Assembly (NCBI GenBank): GCA_963693315.1
Contig: OY856186.1
Location: 137,577,436 to 137,641,435 of the forward strand
Origin: Diogma glabrata
Taxonomy: Eukaryota; Arthropoda; Insecta; Diptera; Cylindrotomidae
DNA length: 64,000 bases
Direction of reading: 5' to 3'
Shown here: piece by piece, positions 12,226 to 23,647 of the stretch
How the letters are laid out: every line of letters begins with the position of its first letter
How positions within the stretch are numbered: position 1 is the stretch's first letter
The notes under the pieces: generated by a model
What the model was told of the DNA's origin: nothing
Seen by the model: the letters and a program-made list of their open reading frames with translations, nothing else
The model's database searches: none
Made by a program: the position numbers and the translations under genes

Positions 12226-14219
12226 TGTAATGGATAGCCTGGAAGAATGCTTGAACACGGGGTATTATAGTCTCTGATTCTTTAGTGTCATTTGTGATTA
12301 CCATAAGTAGCTTGTAATAGTTTTTTTTTTTCCATCCATCATTGACAGACACATTTTTCGTATAGTCTCAGATTTATTAGTTGTCAATTTTTTTTGTTGA
12401 TTTTACGCTCGTAATAGTTTCGCATCCATTCACCTTCAATAGTCATATTTCTTATAGTCCCCCGTAACCCATAGTTTCCTTATTTTTCCTAAAACTTACT
12501 TAAATTTTCAATAGCTGGACAGACATATTGGAAGAAAATTGAACCAATTACACTAATTTTATATATTAATTAATATAATATAATATTAATTAATTTGAAT
12601 TAATTAAAAATTTTCCTTAAATATTATCTCTATAAACATTAAAATTTAATTTTACAATCCACTAAAATTGACCCACGCTACGTTTCCATCCGATTAATTT
12701 CACCATACTGCTTGAATTTGAATTCTCTAAACACCAACCGTAATTAAACAACAAAGTTTTCAAACCTCATAACAGCTGTGCGTATTTTTCCAGTCGTCAA
12801 CATACAAAGATTTAATATCTTGCTTTGATAAACATTCGATTGTTTTGTATGAATATTTTCCTTCAAATAATCTTTCCGTTATGGAACTGAAATTCACTGT
12901 AATGCTATTATAGATTATAGTTTTGTAATACCTACACACCCTAACATCGATTGAACTGGCATTTAATGCATTTTAAATTCATTGATAAATGTTATTAATG
13001 TATCGGAAATGTTTTGTATCCCAAAATTGTTTTTGTGCAATAATATCAAATAACAACTTGTTTTGTGTAACCATAAAAAGTTCCTAACGATTAAATACCT
13101 GATGTAACTTAATTGTCTTACAGCTAAAACCCTGTATTCGAGTTTTTTCGATACTGAAAATTTTGGCTATATAATAAGCCACTGTAAATTATTCATTCTC
13201 TTATACTATGACATTTTCACGGTCTGCGGTCTTGTGACAATCATTGAGTTTGAGTTTCAAAATAAAAGCGGAATGGTGAACTCATGGTTTTTTTTTTTTG
13301 CTTAGAAATTACGCATTCGATTTAAGTTTTTTAATTTTTAAAAGGGAATCAAAATCTCTTCGTTTACTGAGTTCAAATATTTTTGTAAATGTATTCGCGT
13401 CCCACTAGTTAAAATTTATAAAAAAAAATTATATATGTTCTGTGTTGTGTGTAAAACAAAAAAAATAAAAAAAATTATATTACGTGTATGTTTTGTGCCG
13501 TATCAATCAAAAAACAAAAGAAATGAAAGTTTACAAATGGCAAATTTAAAAAAGGCGGCGAGTGATCATAAGAAAATGCTATTTAATTGTAAAATATGAA
13601 TCATTCATTTAATATAAATAGGTTAATATAAAATAAAATTATTATCATCTAATCATAATTTTATATAACAAAATTGTCTCAGAAATAATCAGTTTTTAAT
13701 ATAACAAAAAAATCATATTTTGATGAAAAAAAAAATTATCGTGTGTGAGTTTCCTTTCAAGTTTGTAAATATCCGATACAAAACTGTGAAATTTCCTTAG
13801 TTTTGTGTAATAAATAGTGAATCGTACAGGTTATCGGTTTGATTATTGTGTTCACGTAGAAATAGAAGATGTGGCCAATGTTATAAATTAACAGTTAATT
13901 TAAAGGTTAATGAAAAAAACCAAACAGGTACTGTTTATATATATTTCTAATTAATCAAGTCTTGTTATGCAATTTGAATAATACAGTTTCGTTAATATAC
14001 ACCAAAATTAAGGTTAGTTGATGGTGTTTGTGTGGAGTGATACAATTTTTGTGCTTGATCATATTACATTCCACTGTTGCCGGGCTCAGCATTTTATATG
14101 AAATTTGCGGGGATTGAATTATAATGAATCCAAGTATTAGTTTGATAAATTACGGAACTTAATAGCGCAACGGTTATATATAATTTTTGCCATTACTGCC
14201 GCATGTTTTACCTATTTTC

Positions 14220-14830
14220 AATTTTATTCAACGAATAATTTAACTAGTATTGGTACTATTTATTACATCTTTTGGATTTCAACGCATACGGCAACAATTA
14301 CCTTTCAACGTATGGCACCACCATCATTGATACAAAATTATTATAGTGCTACTTCAACGAATGATTTAACTGGTGTTGGTACAATTTATTACATTTGTTG
14401 GATTTCAACGCATCCGGCGACAATTACCTTTCAACGCGTTGCTCCACAATCGTTGATACAAATTATTACCGTTCTCTTTTGACGAATGATGTAACTAGTA
14501 TTGGTACAATTTATTACATTTTTTGGATTTCAACGCATACGGCAACAATTACCTTTCAACGTATTGCTCCACAATCATTGATACGAATTATTACCGTTCT
14601 ATTTCAACAAATAATTTGACTAGTATTGGTACAATTTATTACATTTTTTTTTGGATTTCAACGCATACGGCAACCATTACCTTGCAACGTATTGCTCCAC
14701 GAACATTGATACAAATTATTCCAGCTCTACTTCAACGAAGAATTTGACTAGTATTGGTATAAATTATTACATTTTTGATTTCACCGAATCCTGCAACAAT
14801 TACATTTCAACGTATTCGGCTGTAATTGCT
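14220..14830 (+). repeat. ~127-bp tandem array in the E1 LTR
   Basis: Copies of a unit containing GGATTTCAACGCATACGGCA recur at about 14,274, 14,400, 14,526 and 14,654. The same array is at about 26,000-26,610 in the 3' LTR, and a shortened relative is in the B LTR near 51,300-51,440 and 61,200-61,400. Confidence 0.85.
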
Positions 14831-14899
14831 GTAATTGTTACCGTACTCACCTGTGATTATAAATTGATTCGGCGCTTATGTTTACAACCAGATCCAACG

Positions 14900-15480
14900 T
14901 TTCTCCTTATCATTTTATTCAACGTTTATAAGTATTCAACGCTGATGATTGCAAGTGTATTTAACGTTTCTACTTATCATTTTATTCAACGTTTATAAAT
15001 ACAAAATTATTCAACGCTGTTGATTGCAAGTTTATTTAACGTTTCCACTTATCATTTTATTCAACGTTTATAAGTATTCAACGCTGATGATTGCAAGTGT
15101 ATTTTACGTTACTACTTAATATTTTATTCAACGATTATAAGTACAAAAGTATCCAACGCTTTTGATTGCAAGTTTATTTAACGTTTCTACTTAACGTTTT
15201 ATTCAACAAAATTATCCAACGCTTCTGATTGCAAGTTTGTTCAACGTTTCTACTTAACATTTTATTCAACAAAATTATCCAACGCTTCTAATTGCAAGTT
15301 TATTTAACGTTTCTCTTAACGTTTTATTCAACAAAATTATCCAACGCTTCTGATTGCAAGTTTATTGAACGTTTCTACTTAACGTTTTATTCAACAAAAT
15401 TATCCAACGCTTCTGATTGCAAGTTTATTGAACGTTTCTACTTAACGTTTTATTTCAACATTTATAAGTACAACTGTGTT
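14900..15480 (+). repeat. ~64-bp tandem array in the E1 LTR
   Basis: Unit roughly ATTCAACAAAATTATCCAACGC plus a TGATTGCAAGTTTATT-like part. Five TCCAACGC copies of the late type lie here (15,150-15,430) and six in the 3' LTR (26,935-27,275). The extra unit accounts for the 64-bp length difference between the two LTRs. B LTRs carry a related array at 50,660-51,160 and 61,480-61,980. Confidence 0.85.
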
Positions 15481-15924
15481 CAACGTTTTTGATATACAAA
15501 TACCTTCGTGAAGTTTCCAACTTGACCAACGTGCTGATGGAAGGCTGATATAATCAGGATAGGAGGTCAGGATATAATCATGGGGTGAGTGAATTTGATT
15601 TGTTTCTTTAATCCTTATGATAAAGGGGTGTGAATGAGTGTGTGTGTGTGGGCGTATGTGAGCGAACAAGGGGGTTGAACGTGCCGACCGTGGTTCTTTC
15701 GTAGAAGGGGGTCGCCAGAGTCTCCTTTTCGCACTTGTATTTGCTTCCATTTCTGATCTATTTTGTAAATTGGGTACATTTCTGCATTTGTGCTGAAGCA
15801 GCAGGTTTATACTCTCTCCTATCCACGATGATTGAGACTAAGTCGAACGGCAATACATCAAAACTAGGTACGCTTCCTGCTAAGCCACTCCCATTATCAT
15901 CTTGAGAGGCACTTCATTAAAAAT

Positions 15925-15942
15925 TGGCGCCCAACGTGGGGC
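15925..15942 (+). other. Primer-binding site, tRNA-Lys(CTT)
   Basis: TGGCGCCCAACGTGGGGC lies three bases after the 5' LTR. It is complementary to the 3' end of animal tRNA-Lys(CTT) including CCA, the same 18-mer used by retroelements primed by tRNA-Lys1,2. The identical site occurs in element B on the minus strand (50,058-50,075). Confidence 0.9.
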
Positions 15943-17040
15943 TCCTCTAAGGGTTTCTACAGTGATGTAGGAGTCTGGAGGAGTCCCTCCATATTTTCAA
16001 AAAACTTTGAAAATTTTTTTTAAATAATTTTTTTCTTCAAAGTTAATTTTCATTTCCACTATAACAATAGTAAAGACTCTGGCGGCGTGGAAGCAATTCC
16101 CTGCTTCATACGCGCAGGAGCGAAGGGGGTCTGAGAATCCTCAGACTTTTCTTCGATGGGGTTTTGCGTCCCCACGCCTCCAGCTGTTACTCCTTTTGTT
16201 TTTTTTGATAACGCAAGGGTGGGAATATTTCTTAGGAAGTATTCCCAATGGGCATTACAACCCCACGGACCCTAGTTACGGGCTGGGTTTCTGGCGATGT
16301 CACGAGGGCCGAAGGTGACTCAGGTGTCAGACCTAGACTGACGTGTATTGGTGTATACGCCAATTCTCGTCCGAGTCTGGTCACCTGGTCAGGCTTCGGG
16401 TTCGTGGTGTCCTCAGAGTCCAGTCCGAGCTGATATTGTCTAACGTTCGAATCCCCTCCCGACAATATTGGTTTCCTATGGCCTGAGTGGTTCAGTTCCC
16501 CATGGATGATACTGGGGGACATTTTCCAAAGTAGCCCGATCAGCTACTGAGGGAAGATGTCCGCTCAGCCTTCATGCCGTGGTTGACTGGATCAACTCAG
16601 GTCATAGCACCTCGCCCGTATGTGTTGGTGGCGTGGATTGCAGTTGGCGAGCGTTGATTGAATGAATGGTGGTTCAGAGGATTTATCTTCTGACCATCCC
16701 ATCAGCACTCGTCCACTGGTTGAGACACCATCAGCACATACCCCGTCTTATTCCTTTCCCACCCTACCTTTTCCCATCCTTATCCATCCCTTCTTGTTCC
16801 CTTTCCTTTTCCATTTCCCATCCTCTAACGTAGATTGATTTCAACTTCTCTTTTTCCCAAAAATTTTCTTTAAACTCATACAAAAACAACCAAACTAAAT
16901 AGAAAGAACGGCGATGGGCACCTTCAACCCCGGAGTGATGGGCACCCCGTGGTTGGATCCAAATTTCCTCCATCCGAAAATAACTACATATTTAAGAAAA
17001 GAAAAAAATAATAAATATATGTTTATAATAAATAAGTCAA

Positions 17041-17240
17041 TAATTGCAAAACCACTTAAATAAATAAATATTTATACAAAACAAAAAATAAATAAATAAA
17101 TATTTATACAAAAAAAAATAAATAAATAAATATTTATACAAAAAACAAATAAATAAATATTTATACAAAAAAATAAATAAATAAATATTTATACAAAAAA
17201 TAAATAAATAAATATTCCTACAAAAAAATAAATAATTAAA
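17041..17240 (+). repeat. AAATA-rich minisatellite in the E1 leader
   Basis: About six tandem copies of a ~35-bp unit containing TAAATAAATATTTATACAAA. The B leader has an equivalent run in reverse near 48,900-49,020. Confidence 0.85.
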
Positions 17241-17850
17241 TCCTTATTTATTGAATAAAAGAAGTTTATATAGCTGATAATATTAGGTACTAATCTTTTG
17301 TTGTTTCAAAATTTTTGGGGTCCACCGTATCTTAAAAATCAATAAAAAAAAAAAGATAACATATAGCATTCCATACAAGGAAAATAATTTGTGAAATTCA
17401 ATATAAGGAAGATAAAATACGTTAAAAACCAATTCAAGGAAGATCAAAAGGAATAACAAACAAAAACCAGATATAACAACAATGGAAGACACCAAGTAAT
17501 TTTAAGTTTATAATTGAGAATAGTTAAAATTTGATTTACTCTTAAAAAGAAAAAGAAACACATAGAAATATTCACTACGCAAATTTGAGGATTCAATTTC
17601 GAGCTTCACGAGAGTTTTTTTTTTTTTTCCTTCAGGTTTGGTTAGAGAATATTTTTTTTTTGTATTCAGTTCAGTAGACCTGAAACTGGTTAAAATTAGA
17701 TTTAATTCATACTAGATTTAAGTATATTTTCTTAGATAACGTAAAATTTTATTTTCGTTTGATATTTTGATTGCAAAATTTTTTTTTTGATCTCTTGCTC
17801 GTTCCGCAAAATTTTTTTTGGATTTTACGACCTTTGCGTCTCGGGAACCG

Positions 17851-17876
17851 CCAGACCTGCCCGGAATTGGGTCTGG
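17851..17876 (+). other. Conserved hairpin, upstream copy in E1
   Basis: An inverted repeat with outer arms CCAGACC and GGTCTGG and inner CCC/GGG pairs around GGAATT, preceded by GGGAACC. Near-identical copies occur near the other end of the E1 internal region (23,826-23,851) and at both ends of B (48,337-48,362 and 46,191-46,216). Confidence 0.8.
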
Positions 17877-18295
17877 AAAGTTCTTCTGCCATCTTCTGCC
17901 ATAGTTGTAGTATACCTATTTAATCTCAAATTACAAGTTTTTACCACTGATTGTTCACACGTCAACATCTTAAGTAGTAATAGATATTTCTATTCTTGAT
18001 TCACGCTCGGCGTTAGCCCGTTTAACAAGTTTCTTAATCCATACATCTGACGAATTGGTCAGATATCGCGCTGCTGTTTAAGGTTTGAATAACTGAATTT
18101 CCATACAACTCTTTGAATTCTGCTCTAATATATTTGAAGTAATAAAATATTGTAATAAAATAATTTTTTTTTGTTAATAATTAAATTGTTTATCTGGTTT
18201 CAACGTTCGCCATTGATAGTGTAACAATTTTCTCTTCACTCTCCATATACTTGCCTTTATTGGTCTAGTCCTGTGCGGCGGTTTGAGTTTTCATA

Positions 18296-18532
18296 ATGTC
18301 AGCTGCTGATAAGATTGACGTTCTGGACAGGTCCAGCTCTTGTGCAGTCTGTCAACAAGAAATAGTGCCGGCCGACGTAAAACTCCTCACTCGGTGTAAC
18401 CACCTCTTCCATGATATCTGCCTCAATGATTGGTTGTTGCAGCGAAATACCTGCCGATTTGTCGAGCCGCTTGCGAGCGTGCCGAATTACAGAGGTTACC
18501 TCGAGGGATGGATAAAACTAATGATACAGTAG
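18296..18532 (+). pseudogene. E1 Gag N-terminal RING-H2 finger
   Basis: The first frame after the leader opens at 18,296 (78 residues). It contains CAVCQQEIVPADVKLL then TRCNHLFHDICLNDW then NTC: the C-x2-C, C-x-H-x2-H-x2-C and first late Cys of a RING-H2 domain (residues about 16-52). The final Cys pair lies in the next frame across a 1-nt shift near 18,458, where the Gag frame starting at 18,430 shows a PIC motif. RING domains usually recruit ubiquitin-conjugating enzymes. That a Gag carries one is inferred from its position at the front of gag and from the RING relic in the same place in the old copy (27,836-28,309). The frameshift makes this copy defective. Confidence 0.75.
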
Positions 18533-19860
18533 TACCACCCCCACCGAGACCGGTGACCCGCTCTATCACCGCAGGTTGGCAACGTGGTTCCAGTTCCGGA
18601 ACTCAGCCCTCGTCCACTACCTTAGCAGTCCGTCTCCCACCATCTAGACTCGCCGATGAAGTGCGAGGGAATATAGCTCAAAGATCTCCCATATATGGTG
18701 CCGCTGCAGCGGAAGGTCAAGGTTTTCAGGAAGCGGTAAATGCTCACATCGATCAGGAAATTTCAAGGATTAATCACTCAATGATGCACTCACGTGCTCC
18801 GGCACCTGAAGTGTTGTTACCTCTAGCACCAATTGCAGTATCACCCACCATACCGCGTCATCAATCGGTTCATTCCAGAAATTATACGCCAGTAAATGCG
18901 TTTGTGCGAAATAATGTGCCAGTACCACCAGTGTTTGCTGAGCCTCATCCTGCTCTTGCTCCAGCTAGAATACGAACACATCTCGAACAGCACTCTACAA
19001 CAATTAGAAATTGGAACGTAACGTTCTCAGGTAGACCCGATGGTCTAGATGTTGAAGCGTTCATCTTCAGAATAGAGCGGCTGACAGAGATGTGTTTAAA
19101 TAGCGATTTTACTATTGTCACCCGCTGTCTGTACTTGTTATTCACCGATCGAGCAGCTGATTGGTTCTGGAGATATTTTCGCCAGAACCGGACAGCTTAT
19201 TTGGACTGACTTGTGTCATGCTCTGCGAATAGAATTTCAGGACCGGCAGACGGATGAAGAAGTGAAGGAGCGGATGAGGGCCAGGAAACAGCGGCCCACT
19301 GAATTGTTTGACGAGTTCTTACAATCAATTTACCGACTGGCAGATAAACTACGAGTACCGATGTCAGATGTGGAGTTGCTCTCCTTGATTCGCAACAACT
19401 TACGATTGGAAATTAGAAGAGAGATGCTATATGTCACCATTTATGGACTGGAACATCTGCGCCAGCTCTGCCGTGACCGCGAAAAATTATGGCCGAATCA
19501 ATAACCAGACCGCGAGATTATAACAGTAGACCATCTAGACCGGTGTCAGAAGTAGACTTGGTTAGTGAATTCTCACAAATTCAAATTAGCGAAATGCCAA
19601 CTGAATCGCTACCAATTGCATCTAACGAGCTCGCGGCAATACAGCCTGCCCCTAATATGAAACGAATAACCAGTTCAACTATTTGTTGGAACTGTAAACG
19701 ACCAGGTCATCGGTGGCACGATTGTCGTGAATCTCAGCGATTGTTTTGTTGGGGATGTGGAAAGAACGATGTGCTATGTCCAAACTGTGATTTTTGCCAG
19801 GGAAACCGAATGGGGGGCCAGAACCCCAACACCTTTTCTCGCTCCCAAGACACACCTTAG
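18430..19860 (+). pseudogene. E1 Gag (capsid and nucleocapsid), frameshifted
   Basis: Three overlapping frames cover Gag. 18,430-19,209 carries a Pro-rich linker and the start of the capsid (WNVTFSGRPDGLDVEAFIFR). 19,115-19,504 carries the capsid C-terminal half (IEFQDRQTDEEVKERMRAR ... LADKLRVP). 19,489-19,860 carries a classical knuckle CWNCKRPGHRWHDC (CX2CX4HX4C) and a second Cys cluster CWGCGKNDVLCPNC. Gag would form the particle and bind element RNA. At least two frameshifts break it. Indel errors in the assembly cannot be excluded. Confidence 0.85.
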
Positions 19861-20615
19861 ACTCATCTGAGCCTAAAAATATTTTGTCTCCAGATCCTAC
19901 AACTATGTCGTCTAACAATCCATTTCTTTATGACGCGGTCTCAAACTCGGCTTCAACCTCTAATTTACTGAATAACTCTTTGAACGCACCACCTGCCGTT
20001 AATTCAAACCATAACGAACCTGCTGAAAGTTTGTACGCCCCTATAGCGCAGTTTAAAAGTACTGCTTCTGACACACTAGTACCCACCCATGATATTAATG
20101 TGAAGTTATTGAAACGTACACCCGATCATACTGAACCACCACCTTTATGGACCAAAATCAAATCATTCCAACAGCGATTGAGTGAGTACTTGAAAATACG
20201 TTCGAGTATATTTATCGATTCATTATCCTATTTGAAACCTACAACACGCTCTGCACTCCGTTCTCGCATTTATTGGCAACAACGACGTTTGTTTAAATCC
20301 AAAACCATTTCCTCTATTGTGAAATTGGCCTACGATGTGAGATCTTATGCCACAGTGTCAATATTGGGTAAACAACATACTGGACTGTTGGATAGTGGAG
20401 CGTCTTTGACTGTAATTGGTTGTGATTTTGCTAAAGAGATCGTGCAGACTCCAGACCTTCTGACTTATTCTTCTGCAGTAGTTCGTACTGCCGATGGCCA
20501 AAGACAGAAGATCTTGGGGTTTGTAAAAACAAAGATTTCATTTATGAACCAAGTCAGAACCCTGGATGTCTTCATTATCCCGTCTTTAACTCAAAATCTA
20601 TATCTAATAGGATAG
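19794..20615 (+). pseudogene. E1 Pol N-terminus with aspartic protease
   Basis: A 273-residue frame. The first ~180 residues are low-complexity linker. LLDSGASLTVIG (near 20,388) is the retropepsin active site. The frame ends at 20,615 beside LYLIG, where a small indel separates it from the RT frame at 20,636. It overlaps the zinc-knuckle frame by 67 nt, so a programmed frameshift between Gag and Pol would be plausible here. The break between protease and RT is not expected in this family and looks like damage. Confidence 0.85.
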
Positions 20616-20635
20616 ATTTCTTTAACGCTTTTGGT

Positions 20636-22885
20636 TTGTTTAACCCAATATTTAGCTTACCTGCATTTTCGACTACGGAGTCAGTAATGTCAGAGTTGTC
20701 TATGGACAATCAAGCACGTCTACAAAACACTATTCAGCTTCTACCATCATTTTCAAAAATGGGTCTGGGTCGAACACATTTGATAGAACATGTTATTGAT
20801 GTGGGGACTGCAGCTCCCATCAAGCAACGTCACTACCCAATATCACCCGCCGTTGAGAAACTGATGGGGGAAGAACTGGATAGGATGTTATCACTGGGTA
20901 TTATTGAGGTTTCTAACAGTCCTTGGTCGAGTCCAGTGGTCTTAATTCGCAAACCGGGGAAGAATCGTCTTTGTTTGGATAGCAGAAAAGTAAATACCGT
21001 TACGAAAAAGGATGCGTACCCCCTTCCACAGATAGATGGAATCTTGAGTTGTCTGCCACAGAGTAATTTCATTTCCAGTTTGGATCTGAAAGACGCTTTC
21101 TGGCAGATACCTCTAGAAAAACACTCCCGAGAGAAAACTGCTTTTACGGTCCCAGGGCGGCCATTGTATCAGTTCGTAAGAATGCCTTTCGGACTGTGCA
21201 ATGCGCCGCAAACGATGACTAAATTGATGGACCAAGTAATTCCTCCACATCTCAAGTCGTGCGTCTTCGTATACTTGGATGATCTTCTAATAGTTACAGA
21301 TACCTTCGAGGCCCATCTGAAACTGTTAGAAGATATCTCCCAGTGTCTTAGACGTGCGAACTTGACGATAAACGTGGAAAAAAGTAAGTTTCTCTTGCCG
21401 GATGTAAAATATTTGGGATATGTCGTGGGAGGTGGTAAACTAAAAATTGATCCTGATAAAACTCAGGCCATTTCCGAATTTCCTACACCGCGTACGTCCA
21501 AACAGATTCGACGATTCCTGGGTATGGCGGGTTATTACCGCCGTTTTATATCTGATTTCTCTGCTATGTCCTCTCCAATATCAGATTTGTTGAAGAAAAA
21601 TTCTAATAAATTCGTATGGACATCAGAAGCTGAAATGGCATTTATAAATCTCAAAAATGCTCTCATATCAGCACCAGTCCTCATAAACCCCGACTATACT
21701 AAACCCTTTACTCTCCAGTGCGACGCTAGCAACGACGGTATAGGTTGTGTACTACTTCAGTGTGACATGGACGGTATGGAACACCCCATAGCGTACATGT
21801 CCAAAAAACTGAATTCTGCGCAGCGCAATTACTCCACTAGTGAGAAAGAGTGTCTAGCCGCCGTACTGGGAGTAAAGAAATTTAGAGCGTATGTCGAGGG
21901 TCAGGCCTTTAAGATCATAACTGATCATGCTTCGTTAAAATGGTTAATGCAACAAAAAGACCTTTCGGGCCGGTTGGCTCGTTGGAGCTTGAAATTGCAG
22001 GGTTATGTCTTTGATATTGAGTACCGAAAAAGAAATTTAAACATAGTTCCAGACACTCTATCAAGACGTGACTCTGTCGATATCATTTCTGAACTATGTT
22101 CAGTGCCTGAATTAGATCTTAATTCCCCCTTCTTCAACACTTCTCGATATTTGGAGTTGGTAAATCTGGTTACCGAAGCAGACGGTACATTGCCTGATCT
22201 GAAAGTAATTTCTGGTCGGGTTTATAAACGATTGGCTTGTCTAGATCTTGATATTCCTTCAGAGGGTGAGGTTTGGAAATTGTGGTTACCTGAGGAATAC
22301 ACTGACGAGTGTATTGCAAGGGCCCACAATCCTCCTACCTCATCTCATGGAGGTCTAGCAAAAACACTGTATAATTTTCGTAAATTTTACTATTGGCCTC
22401 GGATGTATACCCACGTTAAAACTTTCATAAGTAATTGTAAGACTTGTAAAGAAATCAAAGCACCAAATGTTCCGCTTCGTGCTCCTATGGTGTCTCATAT
22501 GAAAACAGAACGAATTAGTCAGCGACTGTACATCGATATTCTTGGCCCTTACCCTAGATCAAAGGCTGGGAATATCGCTATTCTTGTAGTATTGGATCAT
22601 GTTACTAAATATCCATTTTTATTTCCTTTACGGAAACTAACTGCTGAACCAATTTGTCAACTATTGGCTACCAATGTCTTTCATGTATTTGGTTGTCCAG
22701 AAGTAATTTTGTCCGTGAATGGGACCAAATTTAAATCTAAATTGTTTGAAGATTTCTTGGCGAAGCACGGAGTGAAACACACATTACTGGCTTTATATTC
22801 ACCTCAAGCTAACGCTTCTGAACGGGTAAATAGGAGTGTGTTATCTGGTATTCGAGCCTACTTAAAGGAGAAGCATTCTAAATGA
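20636..22885 (+). pseudogene. E1 Pol: RT, RNase H, integrase N-terminus and core
   Basis: A 749-residue frame. RT (about residues 40-310) has WSSPVVLIRKPGK, SLDLKDAFWQI and VFVYLDDLLIV (21,272). RNase H (about 345-475) has TLQCDASNDG, SEKECLAAV, IITDHASLKWL and IVPDTLSRR, so all four acidic residues are visible. Integrase has an H/H zinc segment (AHNPPTSSHGG), CKTC, the first Asp (LYIDILGPY) and the Glu (NASERVNRS). The second catalytic Asp is replaced by Val (codon 22,715-22,717, SVNGTKF), which should abolish strand transfer. The frame stops at a TGA (22,883-22,885) where homologues continue, probably a lost Trp codon. Confidence 0.92.
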
Positions 22886-23350
22886 GATATGCACTTGAGC
22901 GAGATCGCTTGTGCACTACGTTGTTCTCTTCACCAAACTCTTAAATGCTCCCCCTATTTCGCAATGTTTGGAATACCTATGGTGACTCATGGTTCGTCTT
23001 ATGAATTGCTGAGACGACTGAATAGTCTACATGACCCAGGTGAAACGATTCTGCGTCCTGACTACCTCAATAAGATCCGGACTCGGATTCTGGATTTAAC
23101 TGCCGAAGCATTTGTCAAGAGTGCTGAAAGATACAATTTACGAGCTCGAGTAACTTTGTTTAAACCAGGTGATACGGTGTTCCGAAGGAACTTTGTTTTG
23201 AGTGACGCCGGTAAGAAATTATCTGCTAAACTTGCACAGAAGTTTGTTGAGGCCAGAGTAATAAGGTTGGTAGGTAGCGCTGCTTACGAACTGGAAGACC
23301 TGGTTTCCAAACGTAGAGGTGTTTATCATTCCAAGGACATTCGCGCCTAA
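22886..23350 (+). pseudogene. E1 integrase C-terminal domain
   Basis: Continues in the same frame after the TGA: HLSEIACALRCSLHQTL, then FGIPMVTHGSS, TAEAFVKSAERYNLRAR, FKPGDTVFRRNF and YELEDLVSKRRGVYHSKDI, ending at a natural stop. It corresponds to the non-specific DNA-binding C-terminus of Gypsy integrase. The same segment is in the old copy (9,247-9,591) and at 46,640-46,860 in B. Confidence 0.85.
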
Positions 23351-23647
23351 CATCGGTAATAATTTTTTTTGTCAGTATGATAATATATTTCGCTTGTGTT
23401 TCACAGCCATTGCAGGTCAAGATTATTGACGACCATAAAGTATGAGGGTGGATTCGTTTTGAAAGGACAGTTCAGCGATTGTGTATCAACTTTGGTGTTC
23501 AGGTCTTGTTTCAAATTTTTTTTTGTGTTTTGACTATTTGCAAGCGAAAATCCCGAGATTGAATGTATTGAATTTGGTTCAATTAGTTACCTTGAAACTA
23601 TGTGAACAGCCTTCAGAATCACCAAGTCGGATGCGTACAACAGTGTG

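Larger units (their letters stand above)
12226..15921 (+). repeat. E1 5' LTR (3,696 bp)
   Basis: Starts TGTAATGGATAGCCTGG, matching the 3' LTR start at 24,012. Ends CTTCATTAAA where the 3' LTR has CTTCATTACA, so the terminal CA has mutated. Contents in order: AT-rich unique sequence, a ~127-bp tandem array (14,220-14,830), a ~64-bp tandem array (about 14,900-15,480), and a conserved 3' block with GTCGCCAGAGTCT near 15,711. The translated arrays look like proteins but are repeat artefacts. Confidence 0.93.
15943..18295 (+). other. E1 5' leader, 2.35 kb
   Basis: Untranslated leader between the primer site and gag. About 16,060-16,980 is distinctly GC-richer than its surroundings and is conserved in element B in reverse (about 49,030-50,050), with the same order of short blocks. 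A TAAATAAATATTTATACAAA minisatellite follows, then the hairpin at 17,851-17,876. Just upstream of gag is a stretch (18,040-18,180) also found in B, where it is duplicated. The GC-rich block could be an old insertion fixed in the family or a structured packaging or translation signal; the sequence does not decide. Confidence 0.7.

Noticed and set aside
14395..14998. Overlapping frames with repeated WISTHTATITFQRIAPQSL (also 26,096-26,782)
   Set aside because: Each frame restarts in a new phase at every ~127-bp LTR repeat; it is tandem-repeat translation, not a protein family.
15292..15492. Frame with repeated SNASDCKFIERFYLTFYSTKL
   Set aside because: Translation of the 64-bp LTR array; unit number varies between LTRs.
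16443..16455. B-box-like GTTCGAATCCC in the leader, suggesting a SINE or tRNA
   Set aside because: No A box at the right distance, and the element B copy of the block lacks the motif.
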